From Pleodorina starrii (taxonomy: Eukaryota; Chlorophyta; Chlorophyceae; Chlamydomonadales; Volvocaceae), in NCBI GenBank assembly GCA_030267565.1, contig BRXU01000039.1:372001-436000 (forward strand): 64,000 nucleotides of DNA. The letters run 5' to 3'. This document shows, piece after piece, positions 36,578 through 47,788 of this stretch. Numbering within the stretch: the stretch's first letter is position 1; each line of letters starts with the position of its first letter. The notes under the pieces were generated by a model. It saw nothing but the letters and a program-made list of their open reading frames with translations. It was not told where the DNA came from and did no database searches. A program made the translations under genes and the position numbers.

Positions 36578-38254
36578 CTCTGACAGATCTAACTATCGTG
36601 GACGTAAGTAATCTCCTTTGAACAGGTCCAAATGGATTAATATTCAGTTTATACGCACTTGCAACGTGACAACCTATCTGAACGGCTGGGCTCACCTTCG
36701 GAAAAGTTCTAGGGCCATCTGCTGACTGTTCGTACGACACTAGTGAGTCACGGGTCTGGTCTAGTGACACCTCATGGTCTTAGGACATTCGAGGTCACAG
36801 GTTCGATCCCTGTGGAGACCCCCGGCTACCGCTGGGTGTGAGATTATGGCTAGCTGCTATGAGTGGAGTTGGTGGCCGAGTTGATTGGCCAGGATTCACA
36901 CGTTTGAGTGGTGGCGATCGCTGAACCCTCTGTCTCGGTGGTAGATTGGGTGAATGGATGAGGTCCGCCCTAGAAGGCAGAGCTATCCCAGTTGTCCAAT
37001 GAGGATCGTCTGGAAGGTTCTGTGGTGCGGATGGTGCCCAGAGGAGAATGGGGCCATACCGTACAACTGTAACAATCTCTCTCTCACGGGTCCACTATCA
37101 ACCATGAAATCCCGCCGGCATGATACTGTCAACGGGAATCTCAGGGACAGGGAACCCGGTGCCGATAGGGACAAGGATCGCTCAGAGAGGATCATCCGCC
37201 AGTGGCACCCCTGTTGGCCATCTACCACCAAAGACAAGCATCCCAACCTCCGCTAGAATCATCAAAATCTGAAGGCGTTAGCGCGACGAGGACTAAGGAG
37301 TCCAGCTTATAGCGATTGCATCCTGCGGAGTCGAATGCTTGGGCCTCCCTCTGGCCATACTGGCGAGTGGCGACACTCGTCGTACATGAACATTACCAAA
37401 ACCTCTTGCAGCTGGTGAGCCCAGGCACTTTTCCTGGATGTGATCTTGGGATGCCTGTGGAAAGAACCGCTCCAGACTACGAGCATGTTATTTGCGACTG
37501 GCATGTGCCTAAGCAAGGGCGCCGGAGAATGTGAAGTGCACCGGCAAAGGTCTTCACTGCCGCAGCGACACGTCGCTCGGGTCGCCCAGGAGGTTTAGAC
37601 GGGGACTCGCGATGCGCACAAGCGGTAAAGCCTCCGGGCCGCTGTACCGTACAGCGCCGTGCGCTGACACTAAACACTTTATCACGCACGTAAAAAGAAT
37701 TCAAAACGAGTACTTAAGGCCCGCAAGTACGTATTCCGCCTGGTGGTGCACTGGTGCAAAAGTCAGATGTGCAGGGATGTGCGTCTTGCGGCAGCGCGTG
37801 CCACCGCGTCCCGTACATGGCAGGCCCCTCTAGACCCGCGCGTGCGAAACCTGAGGCCAAGTATAGAGAAGATCCTTCACAATCATTACGGTGCACTCAA
37901 GGATCGCATTGTTGTGCCCGGCGCACGGCTGCCGCAGAGGCGGTTATGGCACGTTCAGAGGCCAACCCTAAGCACCCATGATGTAATTGACCAAGCACAT
38001 ATCTTACTTCAATCTCGTTCGAAAGCTCCTTTAGACAGTCCGTTTGGCACCTCAGGCCCGCAATGGACGCTGCCGCACGCCGCAACATCACCGCTTCACC
38101 GGATGGCCTGTACGACTGCTGCTGTACGATCAACCTCCCCCCAAAAAACTTGTGACAGCATCCCTTCAGCAAGAAGAAGTGATACACACATGCAATTTGT
38201 AGCGGACCGTTACTAAATTGTTGACTGTGTCAAGCTTTAAAGGTTTCAAGAAGG
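36578..38254. promoter_or_regulatory. Divergent spacer RING / OST5
   Basis: 1.7 kb of AT-richer DNA between divergent genes, with no supported protein exon. It holds the tRNA-Pro-like sequence at 36752-36822. Promoters of both genes should be at its ends. Confidence 0.4.
36752..36822 (+). ncRNA. tRNA-Pro(AGG)-like sequence, probably a SINE head or tRNA pseudogene
   Basis: An A-box-like tggtctagtgac and a perfect B box ggttcgatccc are correctly spaced. The T arm (acagg/cctgt) is perfect, and gggtct pairs with agaccc as an acceptor stem. The loop contains cttagga, which puts AGG in the anticodon position, and the 5' half resembles plant tRNA-Pro. The anticodon stem pairs poorly and one extra base lies before the 3' acceptor strand, so a working tRNA is unlikely. 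Confidence 0.5.
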
Positions 38255-38485
38255 ATGACCGAGCTCGCAATTAACAGCCCAGTTTCTCCAAGCTTGTATC
38301 CGACGCTTGCTACCACCCTTCTTGGTAGCGGGTTGTGTATGACAGGAAGCTTCTTCCTCTACGAAGTGACTAAGACGAAGTCCAACCGGGCGCTCAGATC
38401 GGAGCTCCTCCTGGCGTTCATCTCGGCTGTGCTGCTCGGATTTGGAACGCTATTCCTGCTTCTATGGGTTGGCGTCTACGTATGA
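38255..38485 (+). CDS. OST5: Oligosaccharyltransferase subunit OST5/TMEM258
   Basis: A small ER membrane subunit of the oligosaccharyltransferase that puts N-glycans on nascent proteins. The single exon encodes 76 aa, close to the family's usual 75-80. The family pattern is clear: NSPVSP near the N-terminus, a first membrane span (about 18-37), then FFLYEVTKTK, then SELLLAF and a second span ending GFGTLFLLLWVGVYV. Both spans and the final WVG-YV match TMEM258. Codon use is less GC-biased than in the long neighbouring exons, as expected for a gene in the AT-richer spacer. A TGTAA lies 470 nt downstream. Confidence 0.92.
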   Translation: MTELAINSPVSPSLYPTLATTLLGSGLCMTGSFFLYEVTKTKSNRALRSELLLAFISAVLLGFGTLFLLLWVGVYV

Positions 38486-41400
38486 GCTGTTCGACGTGAT
38501 TGGCGCCTTCTGCGCGAGGAGGGCGCGCTGCTTCTTCTGAGGCGAGGAAGCGAGCTGTGCGATCGGAGCTGCGTAGAGCGCACGTTCGTTTCATTGACGT
38601 TAAAAGTGTCGAGATTGTGACGCGTGGCGGCTTTCAGAATTTCGGTATGAGTATGGACACGGGGTGTGGAATGGAACCCGTTCGCGTGGGTGCTGGCGCT
38701 GATTTGGACCAGGTTGACGTAGTGCATGTGCTTAGTGTAAGTGTGACGAAGGCTGGATTCTCTGTGGCCACCATGGCCGATCGTAGTTGTGCCCGCGACC
38801 AAGGGCGCCAAGCCAGTCGCGTGTTGGCCCTTTCCGCCTTCTGAACGGCCGTTGGCAACCCCAGGCCCCAGACCGCAAGGGTGGCAGGGTGCGGTGTTCG
38901 GCATGCGCAGGCCGAGAATAAGGACCTCAAGCTGTGGGGGGTTCAGACACCTTGCTGTAACTGTACAGCACGGCAGACGTGTTTAAGCCAGTCCGCCGAG
39001 CGCCCAACTGAGCAGCCCCTGTGCCTCTGTGTGCGACAGTCAGCACAGCCCCAATGCATTTTGCAACTGCACGGTGGGCCTGCTAGGTGGGAGCACGAAG
39101 CCGGCTGCGCCAACCAATCGGCCAGGCGGCGATCCGATCCCAGTAAGTGCTTCTTGGCTCGTACTGATTTGAAGCCCCGCAGCGGCGTGGGTGCCCGAAT
39201 CACAGCACAACGTTAGTCCGCGGCCGGGACGGAGATGCTGGTAGCTGCAAGGCTAGACGCTCACTCACACACATGCCCGCCCCCTCACGCGCCTGCTGCG
39301 CACCTCGGATCCGCTGCGCAAGTGGCACGGGCGGCAGGTTCCAGCGGTGCGGGGCGGTGCCTCTAGCCAAGCAGCAGGCGGCTGGGGGCGGGCGGGCGCG
39401 AACGAACCTCCTGCCTATCAGGTGTCAGCTGTCAGCCGCTTTCCGAGTGAACCCGTCGCCAGCTTTGCACTACTCCGCAGCCCACCCGTATTGCAGCCAG
39501 CCACAATACGGTAATAGAGGTCTGGTCAACAGGGCGGGCGGCGCGGGTCCTCGGCCTGGTTTGCGGATGGCCCTGGCAGCACCCGGCGGTGGTTGTGGGG
39601 CATCCCGGTGATGAGCAGAGGCAGGACTTGACTGCGGCGCCCGCGCAGATGCAGAGGGAAGGCGGGGGTAAAGCCGGGTCAACTGGGGGGTAGCCGGGGG
39701 GTAAAGCCGGCTGCCGCAGCTTGGAAGTGCGTTTTTGGGGTGCGGGGCATGAACTGGGTCAGGGAGAAGAGTCCGCTAGGCAGGCTGAAAATCCCAATCT
39801 CAGGCAGGGTGAAAATGACGAAGAAGGCAAGGGGGAAGGACGAGCAGCGTAGGCACAGGTCTCAGGTGTACTGGGAGAAATACGCCGGGCAGTTGCGTGA
39901 ATTATCATTACAGTGGGTGGTGAGAGGTCATGAACCCGCTCTGGCTCGCACCTTAGTTCCTTAGGGCAGCACGGACCCAAGACTCCAGGGTGGGCATCAG
40001 GCACGTTCCCTGGTGCAGCGACGGTCATGCCGTACCTTACACGCAAACCCCCACACCACAAAAAGGTGGGCACGCTGACGCATACCGGTAAACACGAAAC
40101 ACAAAGCGTGGTCTAGTTTTTAGTCCGCAACATGGCGCAGCGGCAGCGTGCGCCATACAACTATCACAGTAAACACACCAAAAACAAAACCCCACAACGT
40201 CGGTCCAGCAACCATGAGTACGGTAAAACCCCGCCCGCTCGGTGTACGGCGATTTTCTTTCCAAGCAACCACAGCCGCGTCTCTGCGAGCAGAAAGCCCA
40301 AACGGAAACAAAAAGTGGTTTGACTGTCCCCCAAACTTTGGGCAGGCTCCCGGGCCGCATAGAGGCAACGTGTACGGGACTACATCGGCTTTTGGAGATT
40401 TGGTCGGGTTATTAGTAAGCCCTGCCGTACCCTCACGCAGCTTTCGGAGCCACGACGATGAAACTGCGCCGGCCTTCACCTTGTGTGGCCGGCCCACGAA
40501 ACGGCCAACGACCACACAGTGGGAGGCCACCCGGCGGACGGCCACCCGGTACCACCTAGTCAAGCCATCAGCCCTCCAATGCCCGGCGCGGGAAAAGACA
40601 CGCGCAACCGTAGGGCATGCAAATGTCAAGAGCGGAGATGCAGCAAAACCTAATAACGTACAAACCAGCAGCCCGGCGCTCGACCGCGGCGGCGCCGCTA
40701 CACACAAGTCCAAGCAACTCCCAACTGGCGCGCTCACACAACAGTGCTGCCGGGCGGTGACGGCTGCGCGCGTCGTGCCCCTTCCCTCCCCCGGCTCCTA
40801 CTCGTCCGTCAAGTACGGCACTGTAGGACGACAACTTCGCGGTGTCGACCGGCAGCATTGCTGACGCCTCGAACCGAAGCTCTTCGAGCGTCACACACGC
40901 AATGCTGGGGTGGGGTGGCATGCTGCGGCAGCAGCTGAGCTCGGCTGAGCTCGGACTGTGGGAGGTCGTGGGAGCTCGTGTGTGTGTGTGGACTGTGGAG
41001 GGAGCAGCTGCCGAGTGGGCTTCCCTTCCCCAAATGCAATACAACGCGAGCCCTCGTCCGTCCGTTCGTCCGTCGCCCCTCCAAAACAAGCAGTCCCAGC
41101 CACATGCGGTGTGGGAGAGAGCGCCTAGCGCGCCACACTAGCGCGCCGCAACAAAGCAACCGCAACAACAACTTTCTGTTTGTTGCCGGGCGCGCGGCGG
41201 CGCGGGACAAACTCCTCTCCGAGCACGCGGCGGCGGCGGCGGCGCGCCGCGTGGGGATGTAAAGAAGCTGCGCCGAGAAGCGGCGCCGGCGCAGTGATCG
41301 TACGGCATATCCTCGCTCTCCGTGTGTGCGTCCCGAGCCGTACATCTCCTCCGCCGTACAGAGCCGCTGCGCCGCGGCAGCGGCGTCGTCGTCCTATATA

Positions 41401-42834
41401 CGTGTGTTGTCCAAGAAGAAACCCCCAAATGCATTCATGTGGTCTGAAAGGGTGTGCGCACGACGCGCGGGGGCGTGGCGGCGTGCACCAGCGAGGGCCA
41501 CCCGGCGATCCGCCACCACCACCAACCGCCAGAAGGCTGACGACTGACGGCGGCGGCGGCGGCGGAGGCAGGCAGCCAGGCAAAGCGCGGCGCGCGGAGA
41601 GCTCCGCCGTCACGCAAACGCGCACACGAGCGGTCCTACTCCTTCGGGAGGACAGTGGTGGTTTGTGTTGCCGGCTGGAGTACGGTACTCGGTGGCAAGG
41701 CAGACGGGGGAGTGACCGCCGAAAAGAGGGGAGCGGCTCCAAATGCGGGGGGCGACGGGACAGCTGCAACCTTCCTAGCGACCCAACGAAACGAGCAGCA
41801 TGCCGCATGCCGGCGCATACACACACACACACACACACACGCGCGCGCGCCCCACATCGCGGCGATCGCACGAGAGAACAAAAAGCCAGCGCCGCCGCTT
41901 GGCATACACACAACACACACACCTCCCCACACACACCAGCCCAGCAGCAGCAGCATCGCTACGCCGTGCGTTCCAATGCCAGCCACCACCCACCCTCCTC
42001 CCATGTCGCCCCACTTTGGCTCATCCAGGCTCATCCCTCGCTCCCTGCGCATCGTGCTTCTTGCTCGTCCCTCCAGTCCAGCTCATCGTCTTCCCGTCCG
42101 ACACAGCGGCCTCCCCGCCGCCGCGCTCCCCACGATGCCCCCCCAGCGGGCCCCGGCAGTTCCTCTCTTCCCCCCTCTCTCTCTTCTTCTGCCCCTCTTC
42201 CTGTAAAATGCCATTCGAGCCCATTCATGGACTCAAATTGCATGATGGTTCAAGCTGTATGTTTCCAACACGGTCTCGGCGGACAGCCCACCCTCCTCCT
42301 CGACAAATTACACGCTCGCTCCAGCAAAAAGAGCAAACCCTCTTGGCGGCCTAACCCCCCGCCCGACCCAACATGCTTCATGACTGTTACCCGTACGGCA
42401 TGTTGTACGGCATATTGTACAGCTGCTGTCTCGTCATCGCCGCCCGCTCTGGTCAATAAAGGCCCTGTAGAAAAGACTTCCAAAAGAGGCCCCGGCCGTC
42501 GCCCAGATGCCCAGATGCGAGGGATCCAAAGAGCAAAAGCGCACCGAACTATGGATGGCGTAATAAACAAACGTATGGATGTCGGCAGCGAACGAGCGAT
42601 GTCGTTGGCCGACCCGAGTCCCCGGGCCATAAACCCCGCAGTATATGTGCCCCGCCCGACAGGCGCGGACCGGCGTAGCGTTGGCCGACGCCGACCGCGC
42701 TAGCAAGCGCCTCAGCGCCCCCCTACCTGCCGCCATCCCCGCCGCCCCAGCGATCAAGTTACTTGCTTCCGCCCCGGTTCCAATCCAGGCCACGCTTATC
42801 CAGCCCCAGTCCAAGCATCATGGCCGTCACGAAC
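38486..42834. other. Convergent region after OST5 and before the HRDC/J gene, no gene recognised
   Basis: 4.3 kb. It holds the 3' UTRs of both neighbours (a minus-strand TGTAA lies at 42312-42308) and a (CA)n tract at 41818-41840. Two overlapping frames of 200-240 codons on opposite strands (about 40120-40864) have no recognisable domain; one may belong to an unknown gene or mobile element, but I cannot support either. Confidence 0.35.
38956..38960 (+). terminator. TGTAA poly(A) signal candidate for OST5
   Basis: TGTAA 471 nt after the OST5 stop; plausible 3' UTR end, otherwise unconfirmed. Confidence 0.3.
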
Positions 42835-45800
42835 TTATTGCGGCCCGCCCAGCAGCTTTGCTGCCGCCTCACTGACAAGCGCAAACGCATCCGTCGCCCC
42901 CGGGCTCCGGTTCTTGTCCGGGTGCACCAGCAGGCTCAGGCGGCGGAAGGCCAGCCGCACCGCGTCGCGCGACGCGTCGGCCGGCAGCCGCAGCACCGCC
43001 TCCGCCTGCGCTGACGCCGCCAGCGACCGACACGCCAGCACGCGGCGCACCTCCCACGCCGGCATTGCCGCCTCCGCCATTTCCCGCAGGCGCCGCACGG
43101 GCTCCAACCCTGCCTTACGGGGCCCACGAAGCGCCTCCGCCGCGGCGGCGACGGCGACGGCAGGCAGCAAGACCGCCTCCGCCGCCTCCGCGGCGGCGCC
43201 GCCTGCCGGCGGCGGCGGCGCCGCCGCCACCGCGTCCAGGTACGGCGCCGCCGCGGATCCCGCCTCAGCCAGGACACTGAGCAGAAACCTGGTCTGTGCG
43301 ACGTGGAGCGACGGAGTGGCCGCGTAGGCGAGCTCCTTGCCGTCGCGCGGGCGGCAGCCCGGCGGCGGCGGCAGCCACGCCGCCGAGCTCGCCGCCGCCG
43401 CCGCCATCGCCACGGAACGCGGCGAGTCGCCGTGGGCCGCCTTGCGCACCTGAGACGCCTCACGTCCGGTGACCCACGGAGCCTTGCGGCCCGCGGATCG
43501 CTTCACGCCGGCGGCCCTCCTGGCAGGCGGCGAGGCCGACGCCGTGGCGCCGTCAGTGCTGGCGGCGGCAGCGGCGGCTGCCGCCGCCGCCGCCGCACCG
43601 TTAGCGCCGTGGACCCCTTCGTCGCCACCGGCGCGAGCGGTAGGGCAGGATTGCGCCGCGTCAGTCGCTCCCGACGGCACAGCCGCCGCCGCGGCGGGGC
43701 TCGCCGCCGAGTGAACGTGATGCCGCGCCGCGATCTTTGCCTTAGTCAGCACTCGACGAGGTCCAGATCCAAGTTCCGATCCGGGCTCGGATCTTGCGTC
43801 GAGCGCCGCCGTTGCGCCGGCCGTGACGTCACCGCAAGCCTTGGCGCGACACGCCGGGACTGCAGCCTCCTCCTCCTCCTGGCAGTGTCGACCACCGCCG
43901 CCATTGGCGCCACAGTTGCCGCTGGCGTCCTCCCAGGCGCGGCCCTCAGCCACAACGTCCTCTTCGACGCCGACGCCGGCGGCAGTGACAGACGGCTGCC
44001 GCAGTCCGCGTCGTAGCGGCCCCGCCGCCGCGCCGCCGGGTTGCGGCAGCTGTTCGACATTGGAGGGTCGCCCCTGCAATGAAGCGCAGCGAACACGGCA
44101 CAGTGGAGCGACGTATATACGGTGTATACGGTGTATACGTATAATATACGGTATACATGGTATGGTACGGCGAGCGATGCGAGATGGTATCTGCAAACGC
44201 AAGCGCAACGTGGCGTAAGAAATACCGTGGGCGCGCATGGGACGATGTGTGCGGCCGTGTGCCCTGAGCGAAACTCGTACGGCACGCACGTGTACGGCAT
44301 ACGGCACATCCGCCTCACCTGGCAGCCCAGGATGCCAAGCAGCTGCTGCCGCATCCGCTCCCGCGACGGCTCGTCGCTGTCCGGCGGACCCATGGGCCAC
44401 ACCACTTGACGACCGTCGCCGGCTTCGCCCGCGCCGCTGCAATCGCCCTCGCGCCTGTTTCCTTGCACCCCCTCGCGCCGGCCTTGCGCCGTTGCGGCAG
44501 CATCCCTGCCGGCACTCTCCCCCTCGCTCGCCAAACGCCGTCCCGCGCCCGGAACCGCCGCGGCGGCGGCGCCGGCGCCGGCGGCGGCACGGGCCCCCGC
44601 CGGCCGCGCCGCGGTGCGCTTCGACGACTGCCGCGACCGCTTACTTGACGGCGGCGGCGGCGGCCAGCACTCCTCCTCCACCACCACCACCCGCCCTCTG
44701 CGCCACTCCTCCTCCTCGTCCTCCTCCTCCTGCCCCCAGAACGCGCCAGCCGCCCCCACACCTCCCCGTCCCCAATCTCCGTCTTCCCAGTCGGTGCCAT
44801 CTCTCTCGACGGCCGTCTCCGCCTCCGCCGCGGCGCCGCCTGATGACCCATGGGTCGGTGCCACGCCGATTCCTCCGCCTTCTCCTCCTCCTCTTAAACC
44901 GCCGCCGCCGCCGCCTCGCTCCCGCTTCCGCGCCGCGGCCGCCGCCGCCGCCGCGGCGGCCTCCAGGTGCGCGTGATTGCGGCAAACGTCCAGGACCTCC
45001 TGACCGAAACGCCTGATGAAGGGCCGCGACAGACCGGGAACGTCGTACATGGCCAGTACGGACGTCGGGCAGGCGGCCGCCACTTCCGCCAACAGCCCGT
45101 GTCGGAGCAGCGCCTCGGGGCTCTTCCGAGCGGAGCGAGAGCGCTCCATCCGCCAGGCCTCCAGGGATTGCAGCAGCGTCGGTGCCTGCGGCGGCGGCGG
45201 CGCCGCCGCCGTCGCTGCCGCGCGGCGGCGCTTCCTCCCGGCGCAACCCTCAGACGCCAACTCCACGTCTGAGGCTGAGGCGCCATCGCCGGCGCCGTCC
45301 AATGGGCCTTCCTCCTGGGGGATCTGCGGAGTGGAGACAGGGGACGGGGAGGAGAGGAGTATGGAGCACGAACCGCGGGCAGAGGAAGTGACAATGACTC
45401 GTAGGCACTACTCGTTGTGCACCACTGCAACATTACGCATGGGATAGGAATGGCCGAAACAGCGCTGCACATGTACGCCTACGCGCACTACGAGGCCATT
45501 GTGCGTTGGGGTGGGCGTGGTGCTCCCATGCCACCCACCCACAAAACCCCACTCACCCGCCGCCGATCCCGCGGCTCCACCCTGCCAGATCCGCTCCGCC
45601 GCCGGCCGCACACCGCCGCCGCAACCTCCGTCGCGGGCGCCGCAGTTACGCCCGGCACGGCACCTGTACGACGGCGCGTGAGGAAATCGAAGCGGCCGCG
45701 CAGCGGCGGCAGCCGCCAGACGGTTCGAGCCGACTGCCGTACTCGCTCCTCACCGGCATTAACTGCCGCCGCTGTGGGGCGCCGCATCGGGCCCCGTTCA

Positions 45801-46359
45801 AATTCAGTGGCGCACCCATAGCCACCGTCCGACTCGTGATGCTGAAGGGCGCCGCCGCCGCCGCCGGCGGCGCGGCGGCGACTGGCGCTGCGCCTGCGGC
45901 CGGCCCCGGCGCCAGCGGCGGGAGCCACAGCAGCAGCGCAGCCGCGGGGGCTTCTTGCCGCCGGCAGCGTTGCCGTCCCTGGACGCAGCCTCGACAGGAG
46001 GCGCGCAGTGGTGGTAGCCGGGCCGCGGCGCAGCGGCGGCGGCGGCGGCAGCTGCTCCTGCTGCTGCCGCGGCGGCTGCTCGGCCTGTCCGGAGTCGTCG
46101 CCGGCAGCGGGGCCGGCATCGGTGCCAGGCGCCGGCTCATCGGGCTCCGCTTGCTCCTCCTCCTGCTTCTCCTGCTGCTGCTGCAGGTGCGGCTGCTTCT
46201 TCACCGCCTGCTGCTGCTGCTGCTTCTCCACCGCATGCTGCTGCTTCGAGCCACGCTGCAAACGGGGGTCGCGGCTGCGGCACAGCTGACGCAGAGACTC
46301 CAGGCTCCAGGGAAGGGCTGCTGCTGCTGCGTGGGCGATGCAGTCCGACTGCTGCTGTG

Positions 46360-46394
<35 letters not shown>

Positions 46395-47788
46395 ATGTTC
46401 GTCATCGTTGGCTGCGGCACGGCTTGAGCCGCAGCTGCGTTGTCCGCTTCCGCCGCCGCGAGCCCTGTCGGATAGCCCTCCTCTGCCTCCTCCTTTTTCA
46501 CTTGAATAAATCCATCCTTGGAAGGCTCCAGCCCCAGGGGCTGCAGATGGTCGCTGTCGTAGCAATTCGCAGCGCCCGCTGCTGCCGCCGCTACCGCTGC
46601 CGCCGCCGCCAACGCCGCCGCCACCGCTTCCGCCATCGTTTCCACCGCGCCCCGATCCTCCGCCTCGCCGCCATCGGCATCAATGGCGGGCAGCTGCAGC
46701 TGCTGCTGCCCTTCTACGCCCGCTCCTCGCGCGATGACGTGTCGCGGGCAGGGGCCGGGGCAGTGCCAGCCGGGGGAGGTTGCGTCCGCGTCCACGCCCG
46801 CGCCGGCCCGATAGCAGCCGCGATGTGGGTCGGAGGCATCCGGGGGGAGCCACGCCGGCGAGTGTCCAGCCCCGGACGCGGTCGGGCTTGCGTCCGCGGT
46901 TTTGACCTCTGGGCAACACGTGGTGGTGGTGGTGGTGATGGTCGCGCACTCGTCGCTGCGGAGAAAGCCCGGGCCTAGCTTGCCTTCTGGCCGGTCGCGC
47001 GTTGCCGGGCCATATGCGTTTGGCGGGTGATTGCTGCCGCAGTCAGACGAGGGCGCGGCGCCACCGCCGCTGCAATTCCGCGCTCCCCGAGCTGCGACGA
47101 GCTGCGCTGAGTCGACGGCGGCCTGAAAGTCGAGGTTAGGATTGTGCGTGCATGCGGGGCCGCAGCCGCAGGCGTCGGCGATGCGTTCGGGGGAACTCTC
47201 CACGCTGCAAGATGGCTGGCTGCCCACGGAGCTCGTCGGTCCTGCTGCTGCTGCTGCGCTGCCCAACACGGGCGCTTGCGAGTGCGGCGGCGTATCGTCG
47301 CTGCCGCAAAACTGGTTATCTGAAGGTGTGAGTTTTGCGGCATGGGTATCGGTGACCCCGTGCGTCTGCGGCCAGCGCGCGATGACAGCGGCACAGTCAT
47401 CGGTTGTCGGGTCCTCATCGAACCTCAATGCGTTCACGGCTGCACGGATGCTGCATTGAAGAGCGCTAGCTTCTTCGTCGAACGCCACTGTGGGCGCGCA
47501 AGGCCTAGGTCCGTGGGCTTTCACGTGTCGGGGGAAGTCCGCAGAGGATGAGGGTGCTACGCGGCGAATGACAGCCGCCTTCACAGGCAGTGATGTAGGA
47601 TTAACTACAGCCGTGTCTGGAATTGCCCATAGGAGGTCCTGCGCAAAACGGCGGCGAGGAGGGTTTGGAGTCATCCCTCCGCACCTACGGCGAACACACA
47701 TACAGTGCCTACAGAATCCGCATTGCTTACATTTTGACAATTGTTGCAAATGGCTTACCCAGGCATCGGGAGAGCTAGATAAATACAT
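42835..47788 (-). CDS. HRDC-domain and J-domain protein
   Basis: Three minus-strand exons, 47788-45557, 45323-44319 and 44073-42835, all phase 0, give 1491 aa. The N-terminus has a Cys cluster (CKQCGFCRHCMC) that may bind metal, then disordered Asp/Pro/Gln-rich sequence with a long Gln run (46395-46350). Residues about 793-860 match an HRDC domain: LLQSLEAWRMERS, then VPGLSRPFIRRFGQEVLDVC. HRDC binds nucleic acid in RecQ helicases and RNase D. The last 56 residues look like a J domain: a leading segment, LAFRRLSLLVHPDKN with the HPD triad at 1463-1465, then GATDAFALVSEAAAKLL. The helix before HPD is short but recognisable. No helicase or nuclease domain was found between them. The first in-frame ATG (47788) was used; an upstream exon cannot be excluded. 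Confidence 0.75.

Noticed and set aside
40120..40864. Two overlapping frames of 205 and 238 codons on opposite strands
   Set aside because: No domain, no splice context and no way to choose a strand.
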